NCBI GenBank assembly: GCA_903831485.1
Contig: CAIKXW010000417.1
Coordinates: 1-6,985 of the forward strand
Source of the DNA: an uncultured Alphaproteobacteria bacterium
Lineage (GTDB): Bacteria; Pseudomonadota; Alphaproteobacteria; Caulobacterales; Hyphomonadaceae
DNA: 6,985 bases
Reading direction: 5' to 3'
Shown here: piece after piece, positions 1 through 6,985 of the stretch
Numbering within the stretch: position 1 is the stretch's first letter
How the letters are laid out: every line of letters begins with the position of its first letter
Made by a program: the position numbers and the translations under genes
Notes under the pieces: generated by a model
What the model was told of the DNA's origin: nothing
Seen by the model: only the letters and a program-made list of their open reading frames with translations
Databases searched by the model: none

Positions 1-1627
<1,627 letters not shown>

Positions 1628-1641
1628 CCGCACACAGACAC

Positions 1642-1674
1642 GCATCCAGATCGGACCTCAAACGTTCTGGATGC
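1642..1674 (+). other. Inverted repeat / hairpin just after katG
   Basis: Bases 1642-1650 (gcatccaga) and 1666-1674 (tctggatgc) are perfect reverse complements: a 9-bp stem with a 15-base loop, beginning 14 bases after the katG stop codon. No T-run follows, so alone it is not an intrinsic terminator. It could protect the katG mRNA 3' end or bind a protein; the role is inferred from position only. Confidence 0.55.
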
Positions 1675-1710
1675 TGACTGACCCTGCCTGTGGGAAGCAT
1701 AGGAGGAACT

Positions 1711-1739
1711 GCCCCGGGCTTCGCGCCCGGGGCTTTTTT
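1711..1739 (+). terminator. Rho-independent terminator of katG
   Basis: A perfect 9-bp GC stem (1711-1719 gccccgggc with 1725-1733 gcccggggc) has a 5-base loop ttcgc and is followed directly by six T (1734-1739). This is a canonical intrinsic terminator, placed 83 bases after the katG stop. It makes read-through into the DUF1254 gene unlikely, so that gene should have its own promoter in 1740-1820. Confidence 0.93.
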
Positions 1740-1777
1740 CGTGCCGCCGCAGGGCTTTCGCATGGGGTTTCTGCACG

Positions 1778-1783
1778 TATGAT
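1778..1783 (+). promoter_or_regulatory. Possible -10 element for the DUF1254 gene
   Basis: TATGAT matches the sigma-70 -10 consensus at five of six positions and lies about 40 bases before the chosen start, just after the katG terminator, where a promoter is needed. The region 16-18 bases upstream (around 1755-1761) is only a poor -35 match, so this is a tentative call. Confidence 0.3.
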
Positions 1784-1808
1784 CTCAAAAGTTACCAGCG
1801 GGCATCGT

Positions 1809-1813
1809 GGAGA
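1809..1813 (+). promoter_or_regulatory. Ribosome binding site deciding the start at 1821
   Basis: GGAGA lies 7 bases before ATG 1821. The in-frame ATGs further upstream (1671, 1779) lack a comparable site, and 1671 would place the terminator inside the coding region, so 1821 is preferred. Confidence 0.65.
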
Positions 1814-1820
1814 GAAGCGC

Positions 1821-3164
1821 ATGCGTCGGCGAGACATGATGAAGGGCGCGGGCGCGCTTGGCCTGGTCGGGCTTGCCGGATGCCAGTCTTCGCCGATGGC
1901 TGCGCCGGACGCTGCGGGCTTCGCTGATGCAGGCCTTGAGCAGGCCTTCCTCTATGCCTATCCGCTCTACGAGATCGCGCGGACCGGGCAGAACCGCGCA
2001 GCGCAGCCGGGCCTCAACCGCATGGGCCATCGCGCCGCGCTCGCCGACGCATCGATGCGCGCGATCACGGCGCCGAACAACGACACGATCTATTCGTCTG
2101 CACAGCTCGAGCTTTCAGGCGGACCAATCGAGGTCAACGCGCCGACCGATCTCGCGCGGTACTTCAACATCAGTTTCATGGACGCATTCACAGACAACTT
2201 CGCGGCTATCGGCACAGGGCCGACAAAGGGACGAGGCGGACGTTTCTGGATTGCGGGTCCCGACTGGATGGGAGCTGCGCCGGCGGGCGTGACGGTCCTG
2301 AGATCGAGCACGAACGATGTCTGGATGCTGGGTCGCATCGTGGTCGAGGGACCGGCAGACCTTCCAGCGGCGAAGGCGTTGCAGGCCCAGATCACGATCA
2401 GCGCGACCAGCGACAAGCCCGCGCGCGCATTTGCCGTGAAGACAACAAGCGCGGAGGATGCGGAGAACTTTCTCGCCGTGGTCAACGAGATGCTCTCCCG
2501 CTCGCCGGGCGACAAGGGGCATCTGGCGCGGCGCGGTCTGTACATGGATGTCGGCATCAGTGGCGTGGTGCAGGCCAAGCCAACGGCCCAGATGATCGCG
2601 GCATGGCAAGGCTATCTGCCCAAGGGCCTCGCCATGTTGCGCGAGACTTTCCAGTTCCGTCACCTGATCTCCGATGGCTGGAGCTATCAGGAGCGCGGCG
2701 TCGGCGAGTTCGCAGCGAGCGACAGGGTGCGCGCCGGGATTGCGCTGGGCGGACTGGCGGCGCTGCCCGAGAATGAGGCGATGTATTTCCATTCGCTGTA
2801 TGAGCCCAACAGCACAGAGCGATTGAGCGGCGCGCACAGGTATGTCTGGCGCGTGCCGCCCGGCGGCGTGCCGGTGGACGCGTTCTGGTCGCTGACCATG
2901 TACCAGCCGGAAGACGATGGGCGGTATTTCTTCACTGCCAACCCGATCAACCGCTATTCGATCGGCGATCGCACCGACGGATTGGTGAAGAATGCAGACG
3001 GGTCGATCGACATCCTGATACAGCGCGACAAGCCTGACGGCGCGGTGGCCGCGAACTGGTTGCCGTCACCGGCTGGCCCTCTGCGTCTGGCCTTGCGCGC
3101 CTACCTGCCGAAGGCGGACTTGCGCGAACGACGCTGGAAGGTTCCGGCGCTCAAGCGCATCTAG
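1821..3164 (+). CDS. DUF1254/DUF1214 domain protein, predicted Tat-type lipoprotein
   Basis: A 447-residue protein of unknown biochemical role. Residues 2-21 (MRRRDMMKGAGALGLVGLAG, then C21) have an Arg triplet like a Tat motif, a short hydrophobic stretch and a lipobox LAGC. It is therefore probably exported folded and lipid-anchored at Cys21; the +2 residue Gln fits outer-membrane sorting. An N-terminal DUF1254 domain (about residues 40-170) shows AYPLYEI, NNDTIYS (the family's N-x-DT-x-YS motif) and YFNISFMDAFTDNF. A C-terminal DUF1214 domain (about 325-440) shows YVWRVPPGGVPVDAFWSLTMY, an NRYSIGDRT segment and the closing LRAYLP...RWKVPALKRI. Length is normal for the two-domain family. 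The gene is alone, between the katG terminator and a hairpin before the convergent GMC operon. Family assignment is from remembered motifs; no enzymatic activity should be assumed. Confidence 0.88.
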   Translation: MRRRDMMKGAGALGLVGLAGCQSSPMAAPDAAGFADAGLEQAFLYAYPLYEIARTGQNRAAQPGLNRMGHRAALADASMRAITAPNNDTIYSSAQLELSGGPIEVNAPTDLARYFNISFMDAFTDNFAAIGTGPTKGRGGRFWIAGPDWMGAAPAGVTVLRSSTNDVWMLGRIVVEGPADLPAAKALQAQITISATSDKPARAFAVKTTSAEDAENFLAVVNEMLSRSPGDKGHLARRGLYMDVGISGVVQAKPTAQMIAAWQGYLPKGLAMLRETFQFRHLISDGWSYQERGVGEFAASDRVRAGIALGGLAALPENEAMYFHSLYEPNSTERLSGAHRYVWRVPPGGVPVDAFWSLTMYQPEDDGRYFFTANPINRYSIGDRTDGLVKNADGSIDILIQRDKPDGAVAANWLPSPAGPLRLALRAYLPKADLRERRWKVPALKRI

Positions 3165-3183
3165 TGCTGGACCACCCGCACGT

Positions 3184-3207
3184 AGAACGGCGGTCCGGCG
3201 CCGTTCT
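3184..3207. terminator. Hairpin between convergent genes, possible bidirectional terminator
   Basis: agaacggcg (3184-3192) and cgccgttct (3199-3207) form a perfect 9-bp stem with a 6-base loop. It lies 19 bases after the DUF1254 stop and 2 bases before the stop codon (3210-3212) of the gene on the other strand. There is no T-run on either side, so it may be a weak, Rho-assisted or mRNA-stabilising structure rather than a full intrinsic terminator. Confidence 0.55.
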
Positions 3208-3209
3208 GA

Positions 3210-3893
3210 TCAGGGCGCTGTGTACTTCAAGCCCATGCCTTCGATGACGCCCTTGATATGGGCGGCGGCTTCCGGCGTCGGGCCGGGATAATCGCCGGTG
3301 CCGGGCTGGTTGCCGACATAGCCGATCTCGGCCCAGCCTTCGGTTGTGGTGTAGTAGGCGCCGAGGGTGAGCGAGCGGAAGCGGTTGAAGAACTCGGCGG
3401 GCTTTTCGAGGCCGGGCCCGATCTTGCCCTTGAAGGCGATCTCATCGAGCAGCGTTTTCTGCGCGGCCGGATCGGCGCTGGCGAAGATGGCGCCGTTGCG
3501 GGTGCGGGATTCCTGGTCGAGCCAGGCGAGGCCGTTGATGATCAGCACGCGGTCCTTGTGCTGGTCGGGATAGGGAGCGCTCACCCATTCATTGATGAAG
3601 GCGGGGATGCCGAGTTTTGACGGCGCGGTATGGTCGCCTTCTGCCGGCAGGATGATGTCGGCGAGCGTGGAGGCGGCGACCAGTTCAGCCTCTGTCATCG
3701 TCAGCGGCCACGGGGCCGTGGTGGTGTTGAAGTCAGGATCCGTGCCGTAGCCCTTTGCCTTGATGGCTTCCATCTCGGCCCAGGTGACGCCCTTGGCGCC
3801 GTCGCCGCACGCGGCGAGCTGGCCAGCGGCCATGGCGCCCATTAGCCATTTCAGCGTGACGCGGCGATCGATCATGATCGGGCTTGATGTCAT
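3210..3893 (-). CDS. Gluconate 2-dehydrogenase subunit 3-like small subunit, Tat lipoprotein
   Basis: A 227-residue accessory subunit of the adjacent GMC dehydrogenase. In this family (Gluconate_2-dh3) the small subunit carries the export signal and is needed to fold and export the catalytic subunit. Residues 9-15 (DRRVTLK) are a twin-arginine motif, followed by a hydrophobic stretch and a lipobox LAAC with Cys29, so the mature protein is probably lipid-anchored in the periplasm. The family domain covers about residues 63-215, including MTEAELVAASTLADIILPA near its start, GIPAFINEWV, FFNRFRSLTLGAYYTT and WAEIGYVGN. Start 3893 is chosen because a perfect AGGAGG lies 5 bases upstream; an internal Met at residue 7 is an alternative but has no such site. 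Only 9 bases separate it from the GMC gene, so co-transcription and coupled translation are expected. Family and signal are well supported; the substrate is unknown. Confidence 0.87.
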   Translation of the reverse strand: MTSSPIMIDRRVTLKWLMGAMAAGQLAACGDGAKGVTWAEMEAIKAKGYGTDPDFNTTTAPWPLTMTEAELVAASTLADIILPAEGDHTAPSKLGIPAFINEWVSAPYPDQHKDRVLIINGLAWLDQESRTRNGAIFASADPAAQKTLLDEIAFKGKIGPGLEKPAEFFNRFRSLTLGAYYTTTEGWAEIGYVGNQPGTGDYPGPTPEAAAHIKGVIEGMGLKYTAP

Positions 3894-3898
3894 TGCCG

Positions 3899-3904
3899 CC
3901 TCCT
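3899..3904 (-). promoter_or_regulatory. Strong Shine-Dalgarno of the small subunit, overlapping the GMC stop
   Basis: Read on the minus strand this is AGGAGG, 5 bases before ATG 3893. It shares bases 3903-3904 with the stop codon of the upstream GMC gene (TAG at 3905-3903). The arrangement supports translational coupling, matching two subunits needed in similar amounts. Confidence 0.85.
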
Positions 3905-5585
3905 ACAGCTCGCCTGTGCGCAGGCGCGAGGCGATGTTGTCCGCCGAGCGCATGGCGAGGGCCATGATGGTGATGGTTGGGTTCTTGTGCGCCTTGGAGG
4001 CGAAGACGGAGCCGTCTGTCAGGTAGAGATTGTCGACGTCCCAGGTCTTGCCGAACTGGTTGGTGACGCTGTCGCGCGCGTCTGCGCCCATGCGGGCGGT
4101 GCCGACCTCGTGGATGATCTCGCCGCCCTTGGAGATGGCTTTTGCAGGTTCGCCGGGCTCGGAGACGAGCGTGCCGCCGAGCTTGTCGATCAGCTCCTTC
4201 ATCGACGTCTGGAAATGCTTAACCTGTTTCATCTCGTAATCGGACCAGGCGAAGTTGAACTTGAGGACCGGGATGCCGAACTTGTCCTTGGTGTCGGTGT
4301 CGATCGAGCAATAGGAGTTGGCGTTCGGGATCATCTCGCCGCGCTGGGTGAAACCGATGCGCGCGCCGTAGCGGCGTTTGACGTCTGCGCGGAGCGATGA
4401 GCCGTAGCCGTCGAGGCCAGAGCCCACGCCCATGCCGGGGTCCCCGAATGAGCCGCCGATTTCGACGTGGTAGCCACGGGGCGTGCCTACCTCGCCGTTC
4501 TGGATGCGCTTGTAATCCCAGAACGGGATGTACGCGTGCAGGCCCATGGCGCCGTCTTCATTGTAACGCGGGCGGCCTTCAAGTTGTGGGAAGTAGGCTG
4601 ACATGTTCGAGCCGACGGTATCCATCAGGTTGCGGCCGACCTGCCCGCTGGAATTGGCGAGACCTTCGGAGCGGCCATTCGGCGTCGAGTTGAGGAGGAT
4701 ACGCGCCGTCTCGCCCGTTGAAGCGGCGACGACGACGACGCGCCCCTTGGCTTCCTTGTGGCTACCCGTGGCCTTGTCGATGTAGCGGACGCCGGTCGCC
4801 TTGCCGGTCGCATCAAGGAGCACTTCGTAGACCATGGCGCCGGTAGCGATGGTGAGCTTGCCGGTGGCCTTTGCCCACGGGATCAGCGACGTCGTGGTCT
4901 GGAAGGCGGCGCCGATGCCGCAGCCGCGACCGCAGGCGGAGGCCCAATAGCACGGCGAGCGTTCGTCGATCTGCTTTGTGAGGATGGCGCGGCGCGCGGC
5001 GACGACGGGGATGTTGATCGCATCGCCGCCGGCCTTGAGGAAAGTCTCCCACACGCGGAATTTCGGCGGCGTTTGCAGCACGCCGGGGCCGGAGTTGGGA
5101 TGGTTCTCGAGGCCGTCGTTGGAGCCGTAGACGCCGACAAGCTTTTCCGTCTTGTCGTACCAGGGGGCGATGTCGTCGTAGGTGACAGGCCAGTCAAAGC
5201 CGAGGCCGTCGCGCGTCTTGGGCTTGAAGTCGTACTCGCCCATGCGGAAGGAATTGCGCGCCCAGTGATTGGTGCGCCCGCCCAGCATGCGCGAGCGCCA
5301 CCACATGAACTCCGACCCTTCGGCCATGGTGTAGGGCTCGCCGGGCATATCCCAGCCGCCATCGACCGTGGCGTCGTAATAGCCGAAGCGCTTGTCCGGC
5401 GTGCCGACACCGCGCAGGGGTGCATCCATTGCCATGTTGAGCATGGGCGACTCGCCGGGATCATAGCTCCTGCCCGCCTCCAGCATGAGCACGCTGGCGC
5501 CAGCCTTGGTGAGCACCCAGGCGGCCATTGCGCCGCCTGCGCCGGAGCCGACGACGACGGCGTCGTGGGGTTCGTCTGGCGTCAT
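3903..5585 (-). CDS. GMC-family FAD-dependent oxidoreductase, catalytic subunit
   Basis: A 560-residue flavoprotein, probably a periplasmic dehydrogenase of a sugar, sugar acid or alcohol; the exact substrate cannot be read from sequence. The FAD-binding Rossmann motif is VVGSGAGG (residues 11-18), with Glu36 in LMLEAG as the likely ribose-binding acid. GGRTNHWAR (102-110) is the second GMC signature-like segment. The C-terminal domain has HEVGTARMG (His492) and HKNPTITIM (Asn535); their spacing of 43 equals that of the two catalytic His of glucose oxidase, so His492/Asn535 is the predicted active-site pair. Cys212, Cys218 and Cys222 form C-x5-C-x3-C, as in the Fe-S region of bacterial FAD glucose dehydrogenases. 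There is no signal peptide: the FAD motif begins at residue 11, so export must depend on the Tat-bearing small subunit encoded next. A GGGGAG ribosome site lies 7 bases before the ATG. No cytochrome c subunit gene is present nearby. Confidence 0.93.
   Translation of the reverse strand: MTPDEPHDAVVVGSGAGGAMAAWVLTKAGASVLMLEAGRSYDPGESPMLNMAMDAPLRGVGTPDKRFGYYDATVDGGWDMPGEPYTMAEGSEFMWWRSRMLGGRTNHWARNSFRMGEYDFKPKTRDGLGFDWPVTYDDIAPWYDKTEKLVGVYGSNDGLENHPNSGPGVLQTPPKFRVWETFLKAGGDAINIPVVAARRAILTKQIDERSPCYWASACGRGCGIGAAFQTTTSLIPWAKATGKLTIATGAMVYEVLLDATGKATGVRYIDKATGSHKEAKGRVVVVAASTGETARILLNSTPNGRSEGLANSSGQVGRNLMDTVGSNMSAYFPQLEGRPRYNEDGAMGLHAYIPFWDYKRIQNGEVGTPRGYHVEIGGSFGDPGMGVGSGLDGYGSSLRADVKRRYGARIGFTQRGEMIPNANSYCSIDTDTKDKFGIPVLKFNFAWSDYEMKQVKHFQTSMKELIDKLGGTLVSEPGEPAKAISKGGEIIHEVGTARMGADARDSVTNQFGKTWDVDNLYLTDGSVFASKAHKNPTITIMALAMRSADNIASRLRTGEL
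4920..4952 (-). other. Three-cysteine Fe-S-type motif in the GMC subunit
   Basis: Codons for Cys212 (4952-4950), Cys218 (4934-4932) and Cys222 (4922-4920) give C-x5-C-x3-C. From memory, this spacing is that of the Cys-rich segment reported to bind a 3Fe-4S cluster in the catalytic subunits of Burkholderia FAD-glucose dehydrogenase and related complexes. Only one other Cys (426) exists in the protein. Cluster binding here is inferred. Confidence 0.6.
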
Positions 5586-5592
5586 GGTGCGG

Positions 5593-5598
5593 CTCCCC
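5593..5598 (-). promoter_or_regulatory. Ribosome binding site of the GMC gene
   Basis: On the minus strand GGGGAG lies 7 bases upstream of ATG 5585 and supports that start, which also puts the FAD motif at the usual distance from the N-terminus for an unsignalled GMC protein. Confidence 0.6.
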
Positions 5599-5602
5599 TG
5601 AG

Positions 5603-5623
5603 CGCGGCCATTTTTGGCCTGCG
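5603..5623. promoter_or_regulatory. Imperfect dyad in the divergent promoter region, possible operator
   Basis: The gap between the divergent GMC and MaoC-like genes (5586-5704) must hold promoters for both. cgcggcca (5603-5610) is mirrored by tggcctgcg (5615-5623) with one bulged base, giving a dyad around a T-rich centre. This could be a regulator site, but it is short and GGCC is common in such DNA. I could not pick convincing -35/-10 boxes on either strand. Confidence 0.25.
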
Positions 5624-5704
5624 TTTGGGCCAGACTAGCGTGCGCAGGCGGGATGTCGACTGGCAGGAATGACAGCTGCGACCGGAGGCGCTAGGCTGGG
5701 CCGC

Positions 5705-6502
5705 ATGACACACACGCGCACCCTCATCGCCTTCAACACCGCAACCGCCAGCGAGAACAAGATTCACGACGATGCGGTGGCGAGCCGGTTCGGATTCACG
5801 GGCGGGCTGGTGCCGGGGGTGGATGTCTTCGCCTATCTCGCGCACGCGCCTATGGCTGCGTGGGGCAAGGACTGGCTGGCGGGTGGCCAGATGCGGGCGC
5901 GGTTCACCCGGCCTGTCTATGACGGCGATCTGACGACGGTTGAGTCCGAGGCGGACGGCGTGGACGGGATGGTGATGCGCGTCCAGGCGCGCGGCGAAGC
6001 GTGCGCTGCCGGATCGGCGCGGCGTACGGGTGCGCCGGCGCCGGCCCAGTTCCTGGGCGTCGCCGAGATGCCGACGATGGAGACGCGGCCCAAGGCTTCG
6101 TTGGGGAGCCTGAAGGCTGGCGCCACGCTGGGGACGTTGAGGGACATATATACGCGGGAGGTTGGGCTCGAGCATATCGCAGCGGTGCGGGATGATGCGG
6201 CGCTCTATGACGGAGGACGCATCGCAAACGCGGCCTGGCTGTTGCGGCGAGCGAACTATGTGCTGGCCGACAATGTGAAGCTCGGGCCGTGGATACATGT
6301 CGAGAGCACGATCGACACGCACTCGTTGCTGATGGACGGGGAAGAGCTGGAGGTGCGCGCTGTCGTGGCAGACAATTCGGACTCGAAGGGCCACCTGATC
6401 GTGACGCTGGATGTGCAGATGCTGTCCGGCGCTCGCCACGTGATGAGTTGTCGCCACTGGGCGATCTATGAGCCTCGGCAAGTACGGGAGCGGGCTGGAT
6501 GA
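5705..6502 (+). CDS. MaoC-like double-hotdog protein, catalytic Asp replaced
   Basis: A 265-residue protein with the hotdog fold of MaoC / R-specific enoyl-CoA hydratases. The first hotdog (about residues 5-100) has SENKIHDDAVASRFGFTGGLVPG and RFTRPVYDGD, the typical hydratase-motif region and the strand with the P-V-x-x-G-D signature. The second half (about 195-255) reads as a second, more diverged hotdog. Aligned to the hydratase motif D-x-N-P-x-H, His21 is kept but the catalytic Asp is Ser16 and Pro is Lys19, so ordinary hydratase activity is doubtful; acyl-CoA or other thioester binding is possible. The start is uncertain. ATG 5705 gives a natural N-terminus, but the nearest GGAGG (5684-5688) is 16 bases away; in-frame CTG 5696 has better spacing and ATG 5669 is also open. 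It is divergent from the GMC operon and convergent with the M48 gene. No pathway link is visible. Confidence 0.8.
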   Translation: MTHTRTLIAFNTATASENKIHDDAVASRFGFTGGLVPGVDVFAYLAHAPMAAWGKDWLAGGQMRARFTRPVYDGDLTTVESEADGVDGMVMRVQARGEACAAGSARRTGAPAPAQFLGVAEMPTMETRPKASLGSLKAGATLGTLRDIYTREVGLEHIAAVRDDAALYDGGRIANAAWLLRRANYVLADNVKLGPWIHVESTIDTHSLLMDGEELEVRAVVADNSDSKGHLIVTLDVQMLSGARHVMSCRHWAIYEPRQVRERAG

Positions 6503-6508
6503 TGTGTG

Positions 6509-6560
6509 GCGAGCCCCGCTCTTGCCGCTCACACTGATGCGCGGCAGCCCGGGGGCTCGC
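6509..6560. terminator. Nested hairpin between convergent genes, possible bidirectional terminator
   Basis: An outer perfect 9-bp stem (6509-6517 gcgagcccc with 6552-6560 ggggctcgc) encloses an inner perfect 6-bp stem (6523-6528 tgccgc with 6541-6546 gcggca) and a 12-base loop. It starts 6 bases after the MaoC-like stop and ends 11 bases before the M48 stop. No T-run follows on either strand, so the mechanism of termination, if any, is uncertain. Confidence 0.55.
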
Positions 6561-6571
6561 GGTCCAGAGCG

Positions 6572-6985
6572 CTAGAAAGTCGCGTAGCCCTTGGCGGTGA
6601 TGTAGCTGCGCAGTTCGGCGATGCGGGTCTCGGGGTTGGGGTGGGTGGACATCCATTCGGTGGGGCGATCAGTGGACGCAGCGCCCATTTTCTCCCACAG
6701 GCGCACCGACTGTTTCACGTCGTAGCCGGCGGTGTGCATGTAGTCGACGCCGAGCTTGTCGGCTTCGAGTTCATTGTTGCGGCTGAACGGCAGGAGGATG
6801 CCGATGGTGGCGCCGGCGCCGAGGACGCCAATCGCCATCTCCTGCTGGTCGCGCGGGAGACCGCCAAGCGCCGCGCCGCCGAGGGCGACTCCGAGCTGTG
6901 TCGCCGATTGCTGGCCAGCGCGGAGCGCGGCGTGGCGGGCGACGACGTGGCCTGCCTCGTGACCCATGACGGCGGCGATCTGGTC
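6572..6985 (-). CDS. M48-family zinc metallopeptidase, C-terminal part (5' end outside window)
   Basis: The last 137 residues of a zinc protease; the N-terminus lies beyond base 6985. The first visible residues DQIAAVMGHEAGHVVARH contain the HExxH zinc/catalytic motif (HEAGH, 6961-6947) in the M48 context of Ala-Val-x-Gly-His-Glu. The downstream NNELEADKLG supplies the third zinc ligand, the Glu at 6772-6770, in the family's ExEAD form. STHPNPETRIAEL near the end is the usual M48 tail signature. A Gly/Ala-rich hydrophobic segment lies between HEAGH and the third ligand. The make-up resembles single-domain periplasmic M48 peptidases of the LoiP/YggG type, involved in envelope quality control, more than the polytopic HtpX, but the missing N-terminus (signal peptide, membrane segments) would decide this. 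The stop is TAG at 6574-6572. All visible catalytic residues are present, so it looks functional. Confidence 0.93.
   Translation of the reverse strand, partial: DQIAAVMGHEAGHVVARHAALRAGQQSATQLGVALGGAALGGLPRDQQEMAIGVLGAGATIGILLPFSRNNELEADKLGVDYMHTAGYDVKQSVRLWEKMGAASTDRPTEWMSTHPNPETRIAELRSYITAKGYATF

Noticed and set aside
1671..1820. N-terminal extension of the DUF1254 gene from ATG 1671 or ATG 1779
   Set aside because: ATG 1671 would place the katG terminator inside the coding sequence. Both longer forms put extra residues ahead of the signal peptide and lack a good ribosome site, whereas GGAGA precedes ATG 1821.
2115..2837. Minus-strand open frame (240 codons) inside the DUF1254 gene
   Set aside because: Antisense to a gene with strong family motifs; no domain or credible start context of its own.
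3867..3875. Alternative start of the small subunit at the internal Met (residue 7)
   Set aside because: It would keep the twin-arginine signal, but the perfect AGGAGG 5 bases before ATG 3893 clearly selects the longer form.
4728..4740. Short run of gac/acg triplets resembling a simple repeat
   Set aside because: It encodes the Val-Val-Val-Val-Ala strand of the GMC protein (residues 283-287) and is explained by codon choice in a beta strand.
4758..5672. Long open frame (304 codons) on the plus strand opposite the GMC gene
   Set aside because: It lies fully antisense to a gene with clear FAD and active-site motifs. Its translation is Ala/Gly/Arg/His-rich with no recognisable domain. High-GC DNA commonly leaves such frames open.
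5582..6532. Open frame (316 codons) on the minus strand opposite the MaoC-like gene
   Set aside because: It covers a gene with recognisable hotdog motifs, its product is Arg/His/Pro-rich without domain features, and it overlaps the divergent promoter region and the GMC start.

Overview
The window is high-GC bacterial DNA with six protein genes, two of them cut by the window edges, separated by short structured intergenic gaps. The families present (catalase-peroxidase, a GMC dehydrogenase with a gluconate-2-dehydrogenase-subunit-3-like partner, DUF1254/DUF1214 lipoprotein, MaoC-like protein, M48 peptidase) and the GC-rich codon use suggest a proteobacterium, most likely an alphaproteobacterium. 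That placement is inference: there is no rRNA or other taxonomic marker here. I see no tRNA, rRNA, CRISPR array, insertion sequence, integrase or phage gene.

Layout. Bases 1-1627 (+) are the 3' three-quarters of katG, followed by a hairpin and a textbook intrinsic terminator (1711-1739). Bases 1821-3164 (+) encode a DUF1254/DUF1214 protein with a Tat-like/lipoprotein signal. A hairpin at 3184-3207 separates it from the convergent minus-strand pair 5585-3903 (GMC-type FAD oxidoreductase) and 3893-3210 (gluconate 2-dehydrogenase subunit 3-like Tat lipoprotein). The pair is a tight operon: the small subunit's Shine-Dalgarno sequence overlaps the large subunit's stop codon. Divergent to it, 5705-6502 (+) encodes a two-hotdog MaoC-like protein. 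A nested hairpin (6509-6560) separates this from the minus-strand 3' end of an M48 zinc metallopeptidase gene (6985-6572), which runs out of the window.

How the genes fit together. The clearest functional unit is the GMC pair. The catalytic subunit has no export signal but does have the FAD fold, the His/Asn active-site pair and a three-cysteine Fe-S-type motif. The small subunit has a twin-arginine plus lipobox signal, so the pair probably travels together through Tat and ends up lipid-anchored in the periplasm. The cytochrome c subunit that usually accompanies such dehydrogenases is not in the window. The flanking genes have no obvious mechanistic link: KatG removes peroxide in the cytoplasm, the M48 enzyme is probably an envelope protease, and the DUF1254 and MaoC-like proteins are of unknown role. 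I do not see a defence system or another strongly novel multi-gene system; the points of most interest are the orphan dehydrogenase pair and the MaoC-like protein lacking its catalytic aspartate.
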